Shown: one piece after another, positions 16,432 through 23,788 of the stretch
How the letters are laid out: each line of letters opens with the position of its first letter
Position numbering within the stretch: position 1 is the first letter of the stretch
Assembly: GCA_000434615.1 (NCBI GenBank)
Contig: FR880817.1
Location: 76,885 to 132,989, forward strand
Direction of reading: 5' to 3'
Source of the DNA: Clostridium sp. CAG:510
GTDB lineage: Bacteria > Bacillota > Clostridia > Lachnospirales > Lachnospiraceae
Length of the DNA: 56,105 nt
Notes under the pieces: model-generated
The model's input: only the letters and a program-made list of their open reading frames with translations
Database searches by the model: none
Told to the model about the DNA's origin: nothing
Made by a program: the position numbers and the translations under genes

Positions 16432-16681
16432 AGATAACCTGACCTTTCTTCCTATTATTATACCTGTATTTGCTATTTTCAAAACTGTTTCAGTATATCA
16501 CTATTTGTCGTTATACGCAAGAAAAAACAAACGGAGAGGGGAATGTGTCGCATAAACAGGGTGGTTGTCGGTATCTGCGGTGAGTAAAGCTTCTATTATA
16601 AGGGCATATGGTGTATAAATAATATTGACATAACGGGCAAAAGCCTGAAAAAAACGTAAGCGTAAGAAAAGGAGAACAGCA

Positions 16682-17320
16682 ATGACAGATAAGGTTATTG
16701 AAAACAATCAGGTAACGATTATGGGGGAGATTGTCAGCAGTTTTACCTATAGTCACGAAATTTTCGGGGAAGGCTTTTACATGGTCGATGTCAAGGTACA
16801 GAGACTGAGTGATTCTTTCGATGTCATTCCCATGATGGTATCCGAGCGGCTTTTGGACATAAATGCCAACTACATAGGATACCACGTAGAGGTATCGGGG
16901 CAGTTCCGCTCCTACAACCGGCATGAGGAACGTAAAAACAGACTGGTTCTGTCCGTATTCGCAAGGGAAATTTCCTTTGTGGACGAAATTGAAGAGAGTG
17001 CCAAAACCAACCAGATTTTCTTAGACGGCTATATCTGCAAGCCGCCCGTGTACCGAAAGACCCCTCTCGGCAGGGAAATCGCCGACCTGCTTCTGGCAGT
17101 CAACCGTCCCTACGGCAAGTCCGACTACATTCCGTGCATCTGCTGGGGAAGAAATGCCCGGTTTGCCAACGGCTTTGAAGTGGGGGATAAATGCTGTGTA
17201 TGGGGAAGAATCCAGAGCCGCGAGTACATGAAAAAGCTGGACGAGGAACACATGGAGCGCCGTGTGGCATATGAAGTTTCCGTCAGCAAGTTAGAGGTGG
17301 CAAAGGAAACCGCAGAATAA
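16682..17320 (+). CDS. SSB-like protein with two OB-fold-like halves
   Basis: A 212-residue soluble protein. Residues about 8-100 and 105-205 each look like an OB-fold strand series. The second half (IFLDGYICKPPVYRKTPLGREIADLLLAVNR, CICWGRNARFANGFEVGDKCCVWGRIQSREY) matches the core of bacterial single-stranded DNA-binding proteins. It lacks the acidic SSB C-terminal tip, so it is likely an accessory SSB relative rather than the essential one. GGAG precedes ATG 16682. The 250 bp upstream, back to typA, holds no gene; a TTGACA at about 16633 has no convincing -10. Confidence 0.7.
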   Translation: MTDKVIENNQVTIMGEIVSSFTYSHEIFGEGFYMVDVKVQRLSDSFDVIPMMVSERLLDINANYIGYHVEVSGQFRSYNRHEERKNRLVLSVFAREISFVDEIEESAKTNQIFLDGYICKPPVYRKTPLGREIADLLLAVNRPYGKSDYIPCICWGRNARFANGFEVGDKCCVWGRIQSREYMKKLDEEHMERRVAYEVSVSKLEVAKETAE

Positions 17321-17401
17321 AAAAAAAGGGGAAATTTTTGAACGAAAATCAATCCATTTATTAAAAAATAAATAAGAAACATTCTTAAAAATGTGTAAAG
17401 G

Positions 17402-17430
17402 TTGTCAAAATCCGGGAAGTATGGTAAAAT
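17402..17430 (+). promoter_or_regulatory. Promoter of the CobO-like gene
   Basis: TTGTCA (17402-17407), 17-bp spacer, TAAAAT (17425-17430), 45 bp upstream of the coding start. A close match to a housekeeping sigma promoter. Confidence 0.7.
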
Positions 17431-17474
17431 ACATCTACTTTTAATCTTAGAGACAGAAAGGTTTGGTACCGATT

Positions 17475-17975
17475 ATGGAAAGAGGTATAGTACATATATA
17501 TACCGGAGATGGCAGAGGAAAGTCACCCGCAGCACTCGGCAGGGCCGTACAGGCAGCAGCAGCGGGCGAGCAGGTTGTGATTATACAGTTCCTGAAAGGA
17601 AAGGGACTGGAGGATACAGAGTTTGTAAGAAGACTGGAACCGGAGATTAAACTGTTTCGTTTTGAAAAATCAGATGAGTTTTATGAAGAACTGCCGGAAG
17701 AGAAAAAGGCAGAAGAGGATATGAACATCCGCAACGGCATGAATTTTGCCAAGAAGGTGCTGTCCACAGGAGAATGCAATCTGCTTATTTTAGACGAGGT
17801 GCTGGGACTTATTGAGAAAAACATTATTTCTGTGGAGGATGTGGAAAATCTGTTAAACCAGAGAGGGGAAACGGATGTCATTCTGACGGGTATTTCCTTA
17901 AACGATGAAATCTGCTCTCTGGCGGACGAAGTTTCCAAGATTGAGACACTGAAGTTTAAGACCTATAATTTTTAA
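17475..17975 (+). CDS. Cob(I)yrinic acid a,c-diamide adenosyltransferase-like P-loop protein (CobO/BtuR family)
   Basis: A 166-residue P-loop protein. The N-terminus GIVHIYTGDGRGKSPAALG aligns with the GNGKGKTTAA P-loop of CobA/CobO adenosyltransferases. QFLKGKG, LLILDEVLGLIE and VILTGISL fit the family, which transfers adenosyl from ATP to corrinoids. The P-loop threonine position reads Ser-Pro, which is unusual. No other cobalamin gene is near. ATG 17475 is used; an in-frame TTG at 17463 would add four residues but sits directly against the AGAAAGG ribosome site. Confidence 0.78.
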   Translation: MERGIVHIYTGDGRGKSPAALGRAVQAAAAGEQVVIIQFLKGKGLEDTEFVRRLEPEIKLFRFEKSDEFYEELPEEKKAEEDMNIRNGMNFAKKVLSTGECNLLILDEVLGLIEKNIISVEDVENLLNQRGETDVILTGISLNDEICSLADEVSKIETLKFKTYNF

Positions 17976-18043
17976 CAGGGTCTTTTCATAAAGAACAAAT
18001 AGCATTTTTGCATACAAAATGCACGAATTTACCGCCGATTGCG

Positions 18044-18072
18044 TTGACAGTAAGCGGTATCGGTGCTATTAT
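18044..18072 (+). promoter_or_regulatory. Promoter of the riboswitch-dapAB transcript
   Basis: TTGACA (18044-18049), exactly 17 bp, TATTAT (18067-18072). The predicted start at about 18079 falls just before the riboswitch P1 stem. Confidence 0.88.
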
Positions 18073-18082
18073 AAAGAACAAA

Positions 18083-18248
18083 GATAGAGGTTGCGTTTTT
18101 CAAGAGTAGTTTTTCTGATGTGACAGGCACAGGTGAGGAAAGATAAAAGGGGAACACGCCGAAAGAGGAGATGACCTGTGAATCAAGTCTTGGGCATGCG
18201 GTTAAAAACCGTATGACTGTCATCTATGATTAGATGGGGCGCTATCGG
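18083..18248 (+). ncRNA. Lysine riboswitch (L box) controlling dapA-dapB
   Basis: The leader shows the lysine aptamer landmarks in order: GATAGAGGTTGCG at the 5' strand of P1, AAGAGTAG, AAAGGGGAACACGCCGAAAG, CTTGGGCATGCGGTTAAAAA, ACTGTCA, and GGGGCGCTATC closing P1. The order and spacing match the L box of Bacillus lysC. A terminator hairpin at 18264-18294 follows and dapA begins 33 bp later. High lysine should stabilise the aptamer and permit termination, lowering dapA-dapB expression. Coordinates are from visible P1 ends. Confidence 0.92.
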
Positions 18249-18263
18249 TAAAGCACGAGAAAC

Positions 18264-18294
18264 AGCCGGCCCATGTTATGTGACCGGCTTTTTT
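18264..18294 (+). terminator. Riboswitch-controlled terminator before dapA
   Basis: AGCCGG (18264-18269) pairs with CCGGCT (18284-18289), followed by six T (18289-18294). It lies between the lysine aptamer and the dapA ribosome site. Confidence 0.85.
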
Positions 18295-18327
18295 ATTTCC
18301 ATTTTTTAATGGGTAAGGAGGAAAAGT

Positions 18328-19215
18328 ATGTCTATTTTTAAGGGTGCAGGTGTTGCCATTGTAACACCCATGAAGGAAAACGGTGAGGTAAATTACGAAA
18401 AGTTTGCGGAAATGATTGAATTCCAGATTGCAAACGGTACCGATGCCATTATTGTATGCGGTACCACAGGAGAGTCTTCCACACTGACGCATGAAGAACA
18501 TCTGGATGTGATTAAATATTGCACGGAAAAGGTAGCGGGCAGAATCCCCGTTGTGGCAGGTACCGGTTCCAACTGTACCGAGACAGCCGTTTATCTTTCC
18601 GGAGAAGCAGAAAAGTACGGGGTGGACGGATTGCTTCTGGTTTCCCCTTATTACAACAAAGCAACCCAGAACGGTCTGTATACCCACTTTAAAACCATAG
18701 CGGAGTCTGTAAAGCTTCCCATTATTTTATACAATGTACCCAGCCGTACGGGCTGCAACATCCTGCCGGATACCGTTATCCGTCTGTGCCATGATGTGGA
18801 AAACATCGTCGGTGTCAAGGAAGCAAGCGGCAACTTAAGCCAGATTGCCAGACTGGCAGCCAAGGCAAAGGGAACCGTGGATATTTATTCCGGTAATGAC
18901 GACCAGATCGTTCCCATTCTTTCCCTCGGCGGCAAGGGCGTTATTTCCGTCCTTTCCAACGTGGCTCCGAAGGAAACCCATGAAATCTGCGCTAAATATT
19001 TTGAGGGCGATGTGGAAGGAAGCCGTGATTTACAGCTTCGCGCCATGGATTTGTGCGATGCCCTGTTCTGTGAAGTAAACCCGATTCCGGTTAAGAAAGC
19101 CTTAAACCTGATGGGGATGGAAGCCGGCTCCTTACGTCTTCCACTGACCGAAATGGAAGAAGCCAACGCTGCAAAATTAGAGAAAGCCATGCGTGAATTC
19201 GGTATTTTGAAATAA
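18328..19215 (+). CDS. dapA: 4-hydroxy-tetrahydrodipicolinate synthase
   Basis: A 295-residue TIM-barrel aldolase that condenses pyruvate with aspartate semialdehyde, the first committed step to lysine and meso-diaminopimelate. Visible residues: GTTGES near 45-50, Y135 in ILYNVPSRTG, and the Schiff-base lysine K164 in GVKEASG. Length is standard. AAGGAGG precedes the ATG. Expression should depend on the upstream lysine riboswitch. dapB follows after 22 bp. Confidence 0.97.
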   Translation: MSIFKGAGVAIVTPMKENGEVNYEKFAEMIEFQIANGTDAIIVCGTTGESSTLTHEEHLDVIKYCTEKVAGRIPVVAGTGSNCTETAVYLSGEAEKYGVDGLLLVSPYYNKATQNGLYTHFKTIAESVKLPIILYNVPSRTGCNILPDTVIRLCHDVENIVGVKEASGNLSQIARLAAKAKGTVDIYSGNDDQIVPILSLGGKGVISVLSNVAPKETHEICAKYFEGDVEGSRDLQLRAMDLCDALFCEVNPIPVKKALNLMGMEAGSLRLPLTEMEEANAAKLEKAMREFGILK

Positions 19216-19237
19216 GAAGGAAGAAGGTACGGGAGAG

Positions 19238-20005
19238 ATGATTAAACTGATTATGCACGGATGCAACGGTAAAATGGGGCAGGTCATTTCCAGACTGCTG
19301 GAAAATGACGAAGAAGCATGCCTGGTTGCCGGAATTGACGCAAGGGATGACGGACACAATCCCTATCCGGTATTTACCGATATCAAAGAATGCAATGTAG
19401 AAGCGGATGCCCTGATTGATTTCTCGGCGGCGCCCGCTGTGGACGCGCTACTTTCCTACTGCGTGGAAAAGAAGCTTCCCTGTGTGCTCTGTACCACCGG
19501 ACTTTCCGAAGAACAGCTTAAAAAGGTAAAAGAGGCTTCCGGGCAGGTTGCCATCTTAAAATCCGCCAATATGTCTTTAGGCATCAACCTGTTATTGAAG
19601 CTTTTGAAGGAAGCATCCGAGGTGCTTGTAAAAGCAGGCTTTGATGTGGAAATCGTAGAAAAGCATCACAACCAGAAGGTGGATGCGCCCAGCGGTACCG
19701 CACTGGCACTGGCGGACTCCATCAACGAAGAATTTGATAATTCCTTTGAATATGTCTTTGACAGAAGCAAGGAAAGAAGGAAACGTTCCGACAAGGAAAT
19801 CGGCATTTCCGCTGTCAGAGGGGGCACCATTGTGGGTGACCATGATGTGATTTTCGCAGGAGAGGATGAGGTCATTACCTTCTCCCATACCGCATATTCC
19901 AAGGCTATTTTTGCAAAAGGCGCCATTCAGGCCGGCAAGTTCTTAAAAGGCAAGCCTGCCGGAATGTACGATATGAGCGATGTGATTGATGCGGTAAACG
20001 CATAG
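19238..20005 (+). CDS. dapB: 4-hydroxy-tetrahydrodipicolinate reductase
   Basis: A 255-residue reductase. An N-terminal Rossmann domain (GCNGKMGQVI) precedes the substrate domain with EKHHNQKVDAPSGTA, the family catalytic signature with paired histidines and lysine, and the C-terminal AGKFLKGKPAGMYDM. It performs the NAD(P)H-dependent step after DapA. It is co-transcribed with dapA under the lysine riboswitch and ends at a clear terminator. Confidence 0.97.
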   Translation: MIKLIMHGCNGKMGQVISRLLENDEEACLVAGIDARDDGHNPYPVFTDIKECNVEADALIDFSAAPAVDALLSYCVEKKLPCVLCTTGLSEEQLKKVKEASGQVAILKSANMSLGINLLLKLLKEASEVLVKAGFDVEIVEKHHNQKVDAPSGTALALADSINEEFDNSFEYVFDRSKERRKRSDKEIGISAVRGGTIVGDHDVIFAGEDEVITFSHTAYSKAIFAKGAIQAGKFLKGKPAGMYDMSDVIDAVNA

Positions 20006-20016
20006 GCATAAGCATT

Positions 20017-20053
20017 GAAAAGCCCCGTCTTCCAGAAGAAAATGGGGCTTTTC
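20017..20053. terminator. Terminator after dapB
   Basis: GAAAAGCCCC (20017-20026) pairs with GGGGCTTTTC (20044-20053) across a 17-nt loop. The arms are A-rich and T-rich on both strands, so it can serve dapB and the convergent lipoprotein gene. Confidence 0.85.
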
Positions 20054-20067
20054 ACATAAGAAAGCTG

Positions 20068-20448
20068 TTAGCGGGTACGGGCGCCGTTGCCTGTTCCTGT
20101 AACATCATCAGTAATGTCCTTGACACCGTCACCGACATCTTCAATGACGTCGCCAACCGTGTTGCCGGCATCGTTTACCGCATCCCCGATACTGTTTCCG
20201 GTACCGGCATTGCCGTTGCCGTCGGTTACACTGTTGTTGTTGCCGTTATTTACATTGCTGCCGCTTTCGGCAGGCCTTGTGGCAGCGGTGCTGTTGCCGG
20301 TATTGCCGGCATTGTTGTTTTCGGTGGACTGTGTCTGGTCTGCCATATCGTTATTGTTCATGTTGCTGTTGTTCTTTCCGCAGGCAGAGAGGACACAGAC
20401 ATAAAATACCATAAGGCATATGGCAAGAATTCTTTTCAATTTTTTCAT
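20068..20448 (-). CDS. Small Asn/Gly/Thr-rich lipoprotein of unknown function
   Basis: A 126-residue protein with a lipoprotein signal: MKKLKRILAICLMVFYVCVLSAC, with lipobox LSAC and Cys at about 23. The mature part is low complexity, rich in Asn, Gly, Asp and Thr (NNGNNNS, GNGNAGTGN, GDGVKDITDD), with no recognisable domain. It is probably anchored outside the membrane as a flexible polypeptide. ATG 20448 follows AAAAGGAGT. An upstream extension to 20556 would add 36 residues before the signal peptide and is not credible. Confidence 0.75.
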   Translation of the reverse strand: MKKLKRILAICLMVFYVCVLSACGKNNSNMNNNDMADQTQSTENNNAGNTGNSTAATRPAESGSNVNNGNNNSVTDGNGNAGTGNSIGDAVNDAGNTVGDVIEDVGDGVKDITDDVTGTGNGARTR

Positions 20449-20554
20449 AATTTCACTCCTTTTGCTAAAAACTGTTTTACAGTCATAGTGTGTGCGATTG
20501 AAAAAAGAATATACCTTAAAATCAAATTTTCGGAAAAAAGGAAGGTACGCAAGC

Positions 20555-21373
20555 ATGGAATTCCGGCCCTGTATTGATATTCATGATGGAAAAGTAAAAC
20601 AGATTGTGGGCGGCAGTCTTTCGGAAACAGACGGCGCAAGCCTTGTAAAGGAAAATTTTGTGGCAGAGCAGGACGCTCCCTTTTTTGCGGAATTTTACAA
20701 AAAAAAGGGAATCCGGGGCGGTCATGTGATTTTGCTGAACGGAAAGGACACCCCGGCTTTTGAAGAAACAAAAAAACAGGCGAAGGCAGCGCTTTCGGCT
20801 TATCCCGGCGGACTGCAGATTGGCGGCGGCATTACGGACGAAAATGCGGCGGAGTACCTGCAGGCAGGAGCAAGCCATGTGATTGTCACATCCTTTGTGT
20901 TCCGGGACGGCAGGATAGACAGGGAAAGACTGGACAGGCTGGTGAAGGCAGTGGGCAAAGAGCATATCGTCTTAGATATGAGTTGCCGGAAAAAGGACGG
21001 CGCCTATATCGTGGTGACGGACAGATGGCAGAAGGAAACGCAAGAAGAGGTAACCCTTTCCCTTTTAGAAGATCTTTCCGGCTACTGTGACGAATTTTTA
21101 ATTCATGCCGTGGATGTGGAGGGAAAAGCAAACGGCATTGAACAGCCGCTTGTACGTCTCCTGGGGGATTTTCAAAAAAGAGTCGTGACCTATGCCGGAG
21201 GCGTACACAGCTTTGAAGACCTGCGCCTTCTTGGAGAGCTGGGAAAAGGAAGAGTCAACGTGACCATCGGCAGTTCGCTAAGCTTATTCGGCGGGACCAT
21301 GGATTTTGAAGAAGTGCTTGCCTTTATTGCGGGAGAGAACAGTGCGGCATCAAAAAAAGAACCAATCACTTGA
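20555..21373 (+). CDS. hisA: HisA-like ProFAR isomerase of the eukaryotic (HIS6) type
   Basis: A 272-residue (beta/alpha)8 protein. It opens with RPCIDIHDGKVKQIVGG, carries LQIGGGI and VIVTSFVF, then VLDMSCRKKDG, EFLIHAVDVEGKANGI, VTYAGGVHS and a final TIGSSLSLFGG. These blocks match yeast HIS6 and plant HISN3 much better than typical bacterial HisA, which has a shorter core and different phosphate loops. The predicted reaction is the ProFAR-to-PRFAR isomerisation of histidine synthesis. No other his gene is nearby. ATG 20555 follows GGAAGG at good spacing. Confidence 0.82.
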   Translation: MEFRPCIDIHDGKVKQIVGGSLSETDGASLVKENFVAEQDAPFFAEFYKKKGIRGGHVILLNGKDTPAFEETKKQAKAALSAYPGGLQIGGGITDENAAEYLQAGASHVIVTSFVFRDGRIDRERLDRLVKAVGKEHIVLDMSCRKKDGAYIVVTDRWQKETQEEVTLSLLEDLSGYCDEFLIHAVDVEGKANGIEQPLVRLLGDFQKRVVTYAGGVHSFEDLRLLGELGKGRVNVTIGSSLSLFGGTMDFEEVLAFIAGENSAASKKEPIT

Positions 21374-21386
21374 TTGGTTCTTTTTC
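21355..21386 (+). terminator. Terminator overlapping the 3' end of hisA
   Basis: AAAAAGAACCAATCA and TGATTGGTTCTTTTT form a near-perfect stem that includes the last codons and stop of hisA. Confidence 0.8.
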
Positions 21387-21495
21387 TAATCCTATAAGAC
21401 GATATTGCAAATTCTAAATAAAAATACTGAATGAGTCTTTTATATTTAAGAACAGGTACATCGTGTTACTGATTATAAATTTGTTATAATGGGAA

Positions 21496-21696
21496 TTATA
21501 ACTTGGTTACGTTTACAGCCTGAGGACCTTTTTCTCCGTTTACAACTTCGAATTCTACTGCCTGGCCTTCTTCAAGAGACTTGAAGCCTTCCATGTTGAG
21601 TCCTGAGTAATGTACGAATACATCGTTGCCTGCTTCATCAGAGATGAAACCATAACCTTTTTGGTTGTTGAACCACTTAACTGTACCTTTGTTCAT
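21496..21696 (-). CDS. Cold-shock protein (CspA family)
   Basis: A 66-residue single OB-fold protein with RNP1 (KGYGFI) and RNP2 (DVFVHYS), the nucleic-acid-binding aromatic patches of CspA/CspB. It ends QAVNVTKL, as is usual for the family. Cold-shock proteins bind single-stranded RNA and act as RNA chaperones. ATG 21696 is preceded by TGGAGG at 7 bases; the longer in-frame extension to 21828 is not conserved. The 5' leader carries a perfect 8-bp hairpin. Confidence 0.95.
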   Translation of the reverse strand: MNKGTVKWFNNQKGYGFISDEAGNDVFVHYSGLNMEGFKSLEEGQAVEFEVVNGEKGPQAVNVTKL

Positions 21697-21723
21697 CGTA
21701 GATACCTCCAATAAAAATATGTC

Positions 21724-21743
21724 AATGCATACTATTATGCATT
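21724..21743 (-). promoter_or_regulatory. Hairpin in the cold-shock gene 5' leader
   Basis: AATGCATA (21724-21731) and TATGCATT (21736-21743) form a perfect 8-bp stem with a 4-nt loop in the untranslated leader. It may affect mRNA folding with temperature; that role is inferred. Confidence 0.5.
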
Positions 21744-21753
21744 TAACACGAAT

Positions 21754-21782
21754 AGAATAGCACAGAAATCTGAAAAAGTAAA
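21754..21782 (-). promoter_or_regulatory. Promoter of the cold-shock gene
   Basis: On the minus strand TTTACT (21782-21777), 17 bp, TATTCT (21759-21754). The predicted start gives a leader of about 50 nt. Confidence 0.6.
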
Positions 21783-21867
21783 TAGAAAAACATGCTTTTA
21801 TGTATTGCAAGATGCATAAAATTGCCACTTAAATTTGGATAGTTATTACAAAAATGTTAAATTATCG

Positions 21868-21896
21868 TTGTTTGGGAAATATATATGTGTTAAAAT
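21868..21896 (+). promoter_or_regulatory. Promoter of the M23-like/bactofilin operon
   Basis: TTGTTT (21868-21873), 17 bp, TAAAAT (21891-21896), 28 bp before the ATG at 21925. Confidence 0.55.
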
Positions 21897-21924
21897 AGGT
21901 GGAGTTTACCGGAGGTGACTTTCA

Positions 21925-22638
21925 ATGTCGAAAAACAGGCACAAGAGAAAAGTAAGTCATATACTGATTTATACCACGGATGCCGTAGATGCGGATATGA
22001 AACAGGTACGGATTCATCCCTGGGTGCTGGCGGGTGTCACCCTGATTGTCTGCTGTGTGCTGGGAGCCGTCATAGGCTATGCCGTTTATGAGGGTGAACT
22101 CTGGGGACGTATCAGAGAGCACGACGCATCGCAGAATGCGGCGCTTATCGCAGCACAGGATGAAAAAGATGCGCTTCAGGAAAAGATAGACGAACAGGAC
22201 GCCAAAATAGAGATGTTAAGCATTACCATACAGGACCAGACACAGCAGATTGCGGAGCTGCAGGCACAGATTGCAGAGCAGAGTGTCCCCACGGACTATC
22301 CGCTGACCGGTTCCGCCTCCATGACCGTTATTACGGACGGAGACCCTATGGTAGAGTTTACGGCTACGGAAGGAAGTACGGTTGTAGCTGCCGGTAAGGG
22401 CGTTGTTACGGCAGTGGAAGAAGATGAGGTATACGGCAACCGGGTAGTGATTGACCACGGCAACGGTTACGTGTCCATTTACCGCAACAAAGGGGAAAGC
22501 CAGGTAAAGGCGGGCGATGAGGTCGCAAGCGGCACCACATTGTTTATGGTGACGGAGGACAACCGTCAGCTCGGCTACCAGATTAAAGAAAATGATGTTT
22601 ACATTGACCCGACAACCATTATAGCCATCAAGGGCTGA
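21925..22638 (+). CDS. Membrane-anchored M23-like (LytM) protein with a degenerate active site
   Basis: A 237-residue protein: a cytoplasmic N-terminus, a membrane helix at about 34-55, a coiled coil at about 70-120 rich in Glu, Gln and Asp, then an M23/LytM-like beta domain at about 135-237. The expected zinc ligands are missing: the H-x(3)-D position reads DPMVEF and the HLH motif reads LGY, though the fold landmarks YGNRVVIDHGNGYVS and VKAGDEVASG remain. It therefore probably regulates or scaffolds peptidoglycan enzymes rather than cutting. The bactofilin gene follows, a known partnership for M23 proteins. Confidence 0.82.
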   Translation: MSKNRHKRKVSHILIYTTDAVDADMKQVRIHPWVLAGVTLIVCCVLGAVIGYAVYEGELWGRIREHDASQNAALIAAQDEKDALQEKIDEQDAKIEMLSITIQDQTQQIAELQAQIAEQSVPTDYPLTGSASMTVITDGDPMVEFTATEGSTVVAAGKGVVTAVEEDEVYGNRVVIDHGNGYVSIYRNKGESQVKAGDEVASGTTLFMVTEDNRQLGYQIKENDVYIDPTTIIAIKG

Positions 22639-22709
22639 TGGGACAAACAAAGTTTGGAACCTGCAAGGATGGAGCATGGAAGCCCGCAGGTTGTGAAAGG
22701 AACGACAGT

Positions 22710-23222
22710 ATGAAAAATAAAGACGGAAAGCTTACCAGTATTGTAGGAAAGGATGCTGTTGTGGGAGGCAATTTCTCCACACCGGGTTCTGCCAGAATTG
22801 ACGGCGTTATAGAAGGAAGTGCCAGAGTGGCAGGCTCCCTTATCGTTGGCTCCACCGGCAGGATTGAAGGAGACGTGGAAGCGAACTCCATTATCATCGG
22901 CGGCGAAATCAACGGTGATGTCACCGTACAGGGCAAAGCGGAGCTTACCGCTACGGCGAGGGTGATCGGAGATATCCGTACCAGCCTCATTGTCATTGAC
23001 GAAAAGGCGGTATTCCAGGGAAAATGCGATATGAACATTGCAACCGGTAAGACAAAAAAACGCCCCGCAAAATCGCCTAAGGCAGGCAAAAAATCCGCCA
23101 AGGCAGCTTTGCAGGAAGCTCTTTTGGAAGTATCCGAAGAAAAGCGGGCAGAAGAAGCAGCCACTACATCCGGGGATGTGGATGCAGCCGAAAAGAAGGA
23201 CAGAACAGACGATATGGCATAG
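22710..23222 (+). CDS. Bactofilin (polymer-forming cytoskeletal protein)
   Basis: A 170-residue protein. Residues about 8-110 form the right-handed beta-helix of bactofilins, seen as alternating IVG/VVGG/IDG/IEG turns (TSIVGKDAVVGGNFS, GRIEGDVEANSIIIGGEINGDV). A Lys/Ala-rich linker and acidic tail follow. Bactofilins polymerise without nucleotide and recruit cell-wall enzymes at particular membrane sites. It is encoded just after a membrane M23-like protein. ATG 22710 follows GAAAGGA and begins the conserved helix; a longer frame from 22638 adds 24 unlikely residues. Confidence 0.9.
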   Translation: MKNKDGKLTSIVGKDAVVGGNFSTPGSARIDGVIEGSARVAGSLIVGSTGRIEGDVEANSIIIGGEINGDVTVQGKAELTATARVIGDIRTSLIVIDEKAVFQGKCDMNIATGKTKKRPAKSPKAGKKSAKAALQEALLEVSEEKRAEEAATTSGDVDAAEKKDRTDDMA

Positions 23223-23225
23223 AAA

Positions 23226-23260
23226 AAAAGGCTGCTGCATTTGATGCAACAGCCTCTTTT
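23226..23260. terminator. Terminator after the bactofilin gene
   Basis: AGGCTG/TGCAT and ATGCA/CAGCCT pair with one mismatch around a short loop, followed by CTTTT. A-rich on the other side, so possibly bidirectional. Confidence 0.75.
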
Positions 23261-23294
23261 AATTCATTCCGTTCATTGGCGGAAACCGGGGAAT

Positions 23295-23585
23295 TTACTC
23301 CTGCTTCATCCGTCCGAACACCATTTCATAACCGTCGTTTCCGTAGTTTAGGGAACGGTTTACACGGCTGATGGTAGCGGTGGAAGCACCGGTTTTTTCC
23401 GCAATCTCAAGATAAGTCTTATGGTCTTTCAGCATCGCAGCCACCTCAAAACGCTGGGATAAGGAAAGAATTTCATTCACTGTACAAAGGTCTTCGAAAA
23501 AGCTGTAGCATTCTTCACGGTCTTTTAAGCACAAAATTGCATCAAACAGAAAGTCCACGGCATCGGTTTTGATTTTTTTGTTCAT
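23295..23585 (-). CDS. YerC/YecD family TrpR-like repressor
   Basis: A 96-residue all-helical DNA-binding protein. The core FFEDLCTVNEILSLSQRFEVAAML followed by the helix-turn-helix YLEIAEKTGASTATISRVNRSL is diagnostic for the YerC/YecD branch of the TrpR superfamily. Members occur as small autonomous regulators in Firmicutes; effector and targets here are unknown. The gene is convergent to the bactofilin operon and divergent from the DUF1836 gene. Confidence 0.9.
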   Translation of the reverse strand: MNKKIKTDAVDFLFDAILCLKDREECYSFFEDLCTVNEILSLSQRFEVAAMLKDHKTYLEIAEKTGASTATISRVNRSLNYGNDGYEMVFGRMKQE

Positions 23586-23788
23586 GGCAGTCTCCCTCTT
23601 AATACTTTTTTACGTTAAAACTTTAAAACTGTTAATAAGTGCATTTTAGCATACTAAAGTCTTAAAGTAAAGAGGCAAAACCAAGGAATTTGGCTACGGA
23701 ATTTGTAAGAAATAACTTGTCATGTGGTTTTGAATACTATATAATAAAACATGTGCAGTCAATGGATTGCAATGGAGAGGCATTGAAA

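Noticed and set aside
17990..18025. GCATTTT/AAAATGC hairpin as a terminator of the CobO-like gene
   Set aside because: The stem is AT-rich, has a bulge and is not followed by a T-run, so it is not strong enough to call.
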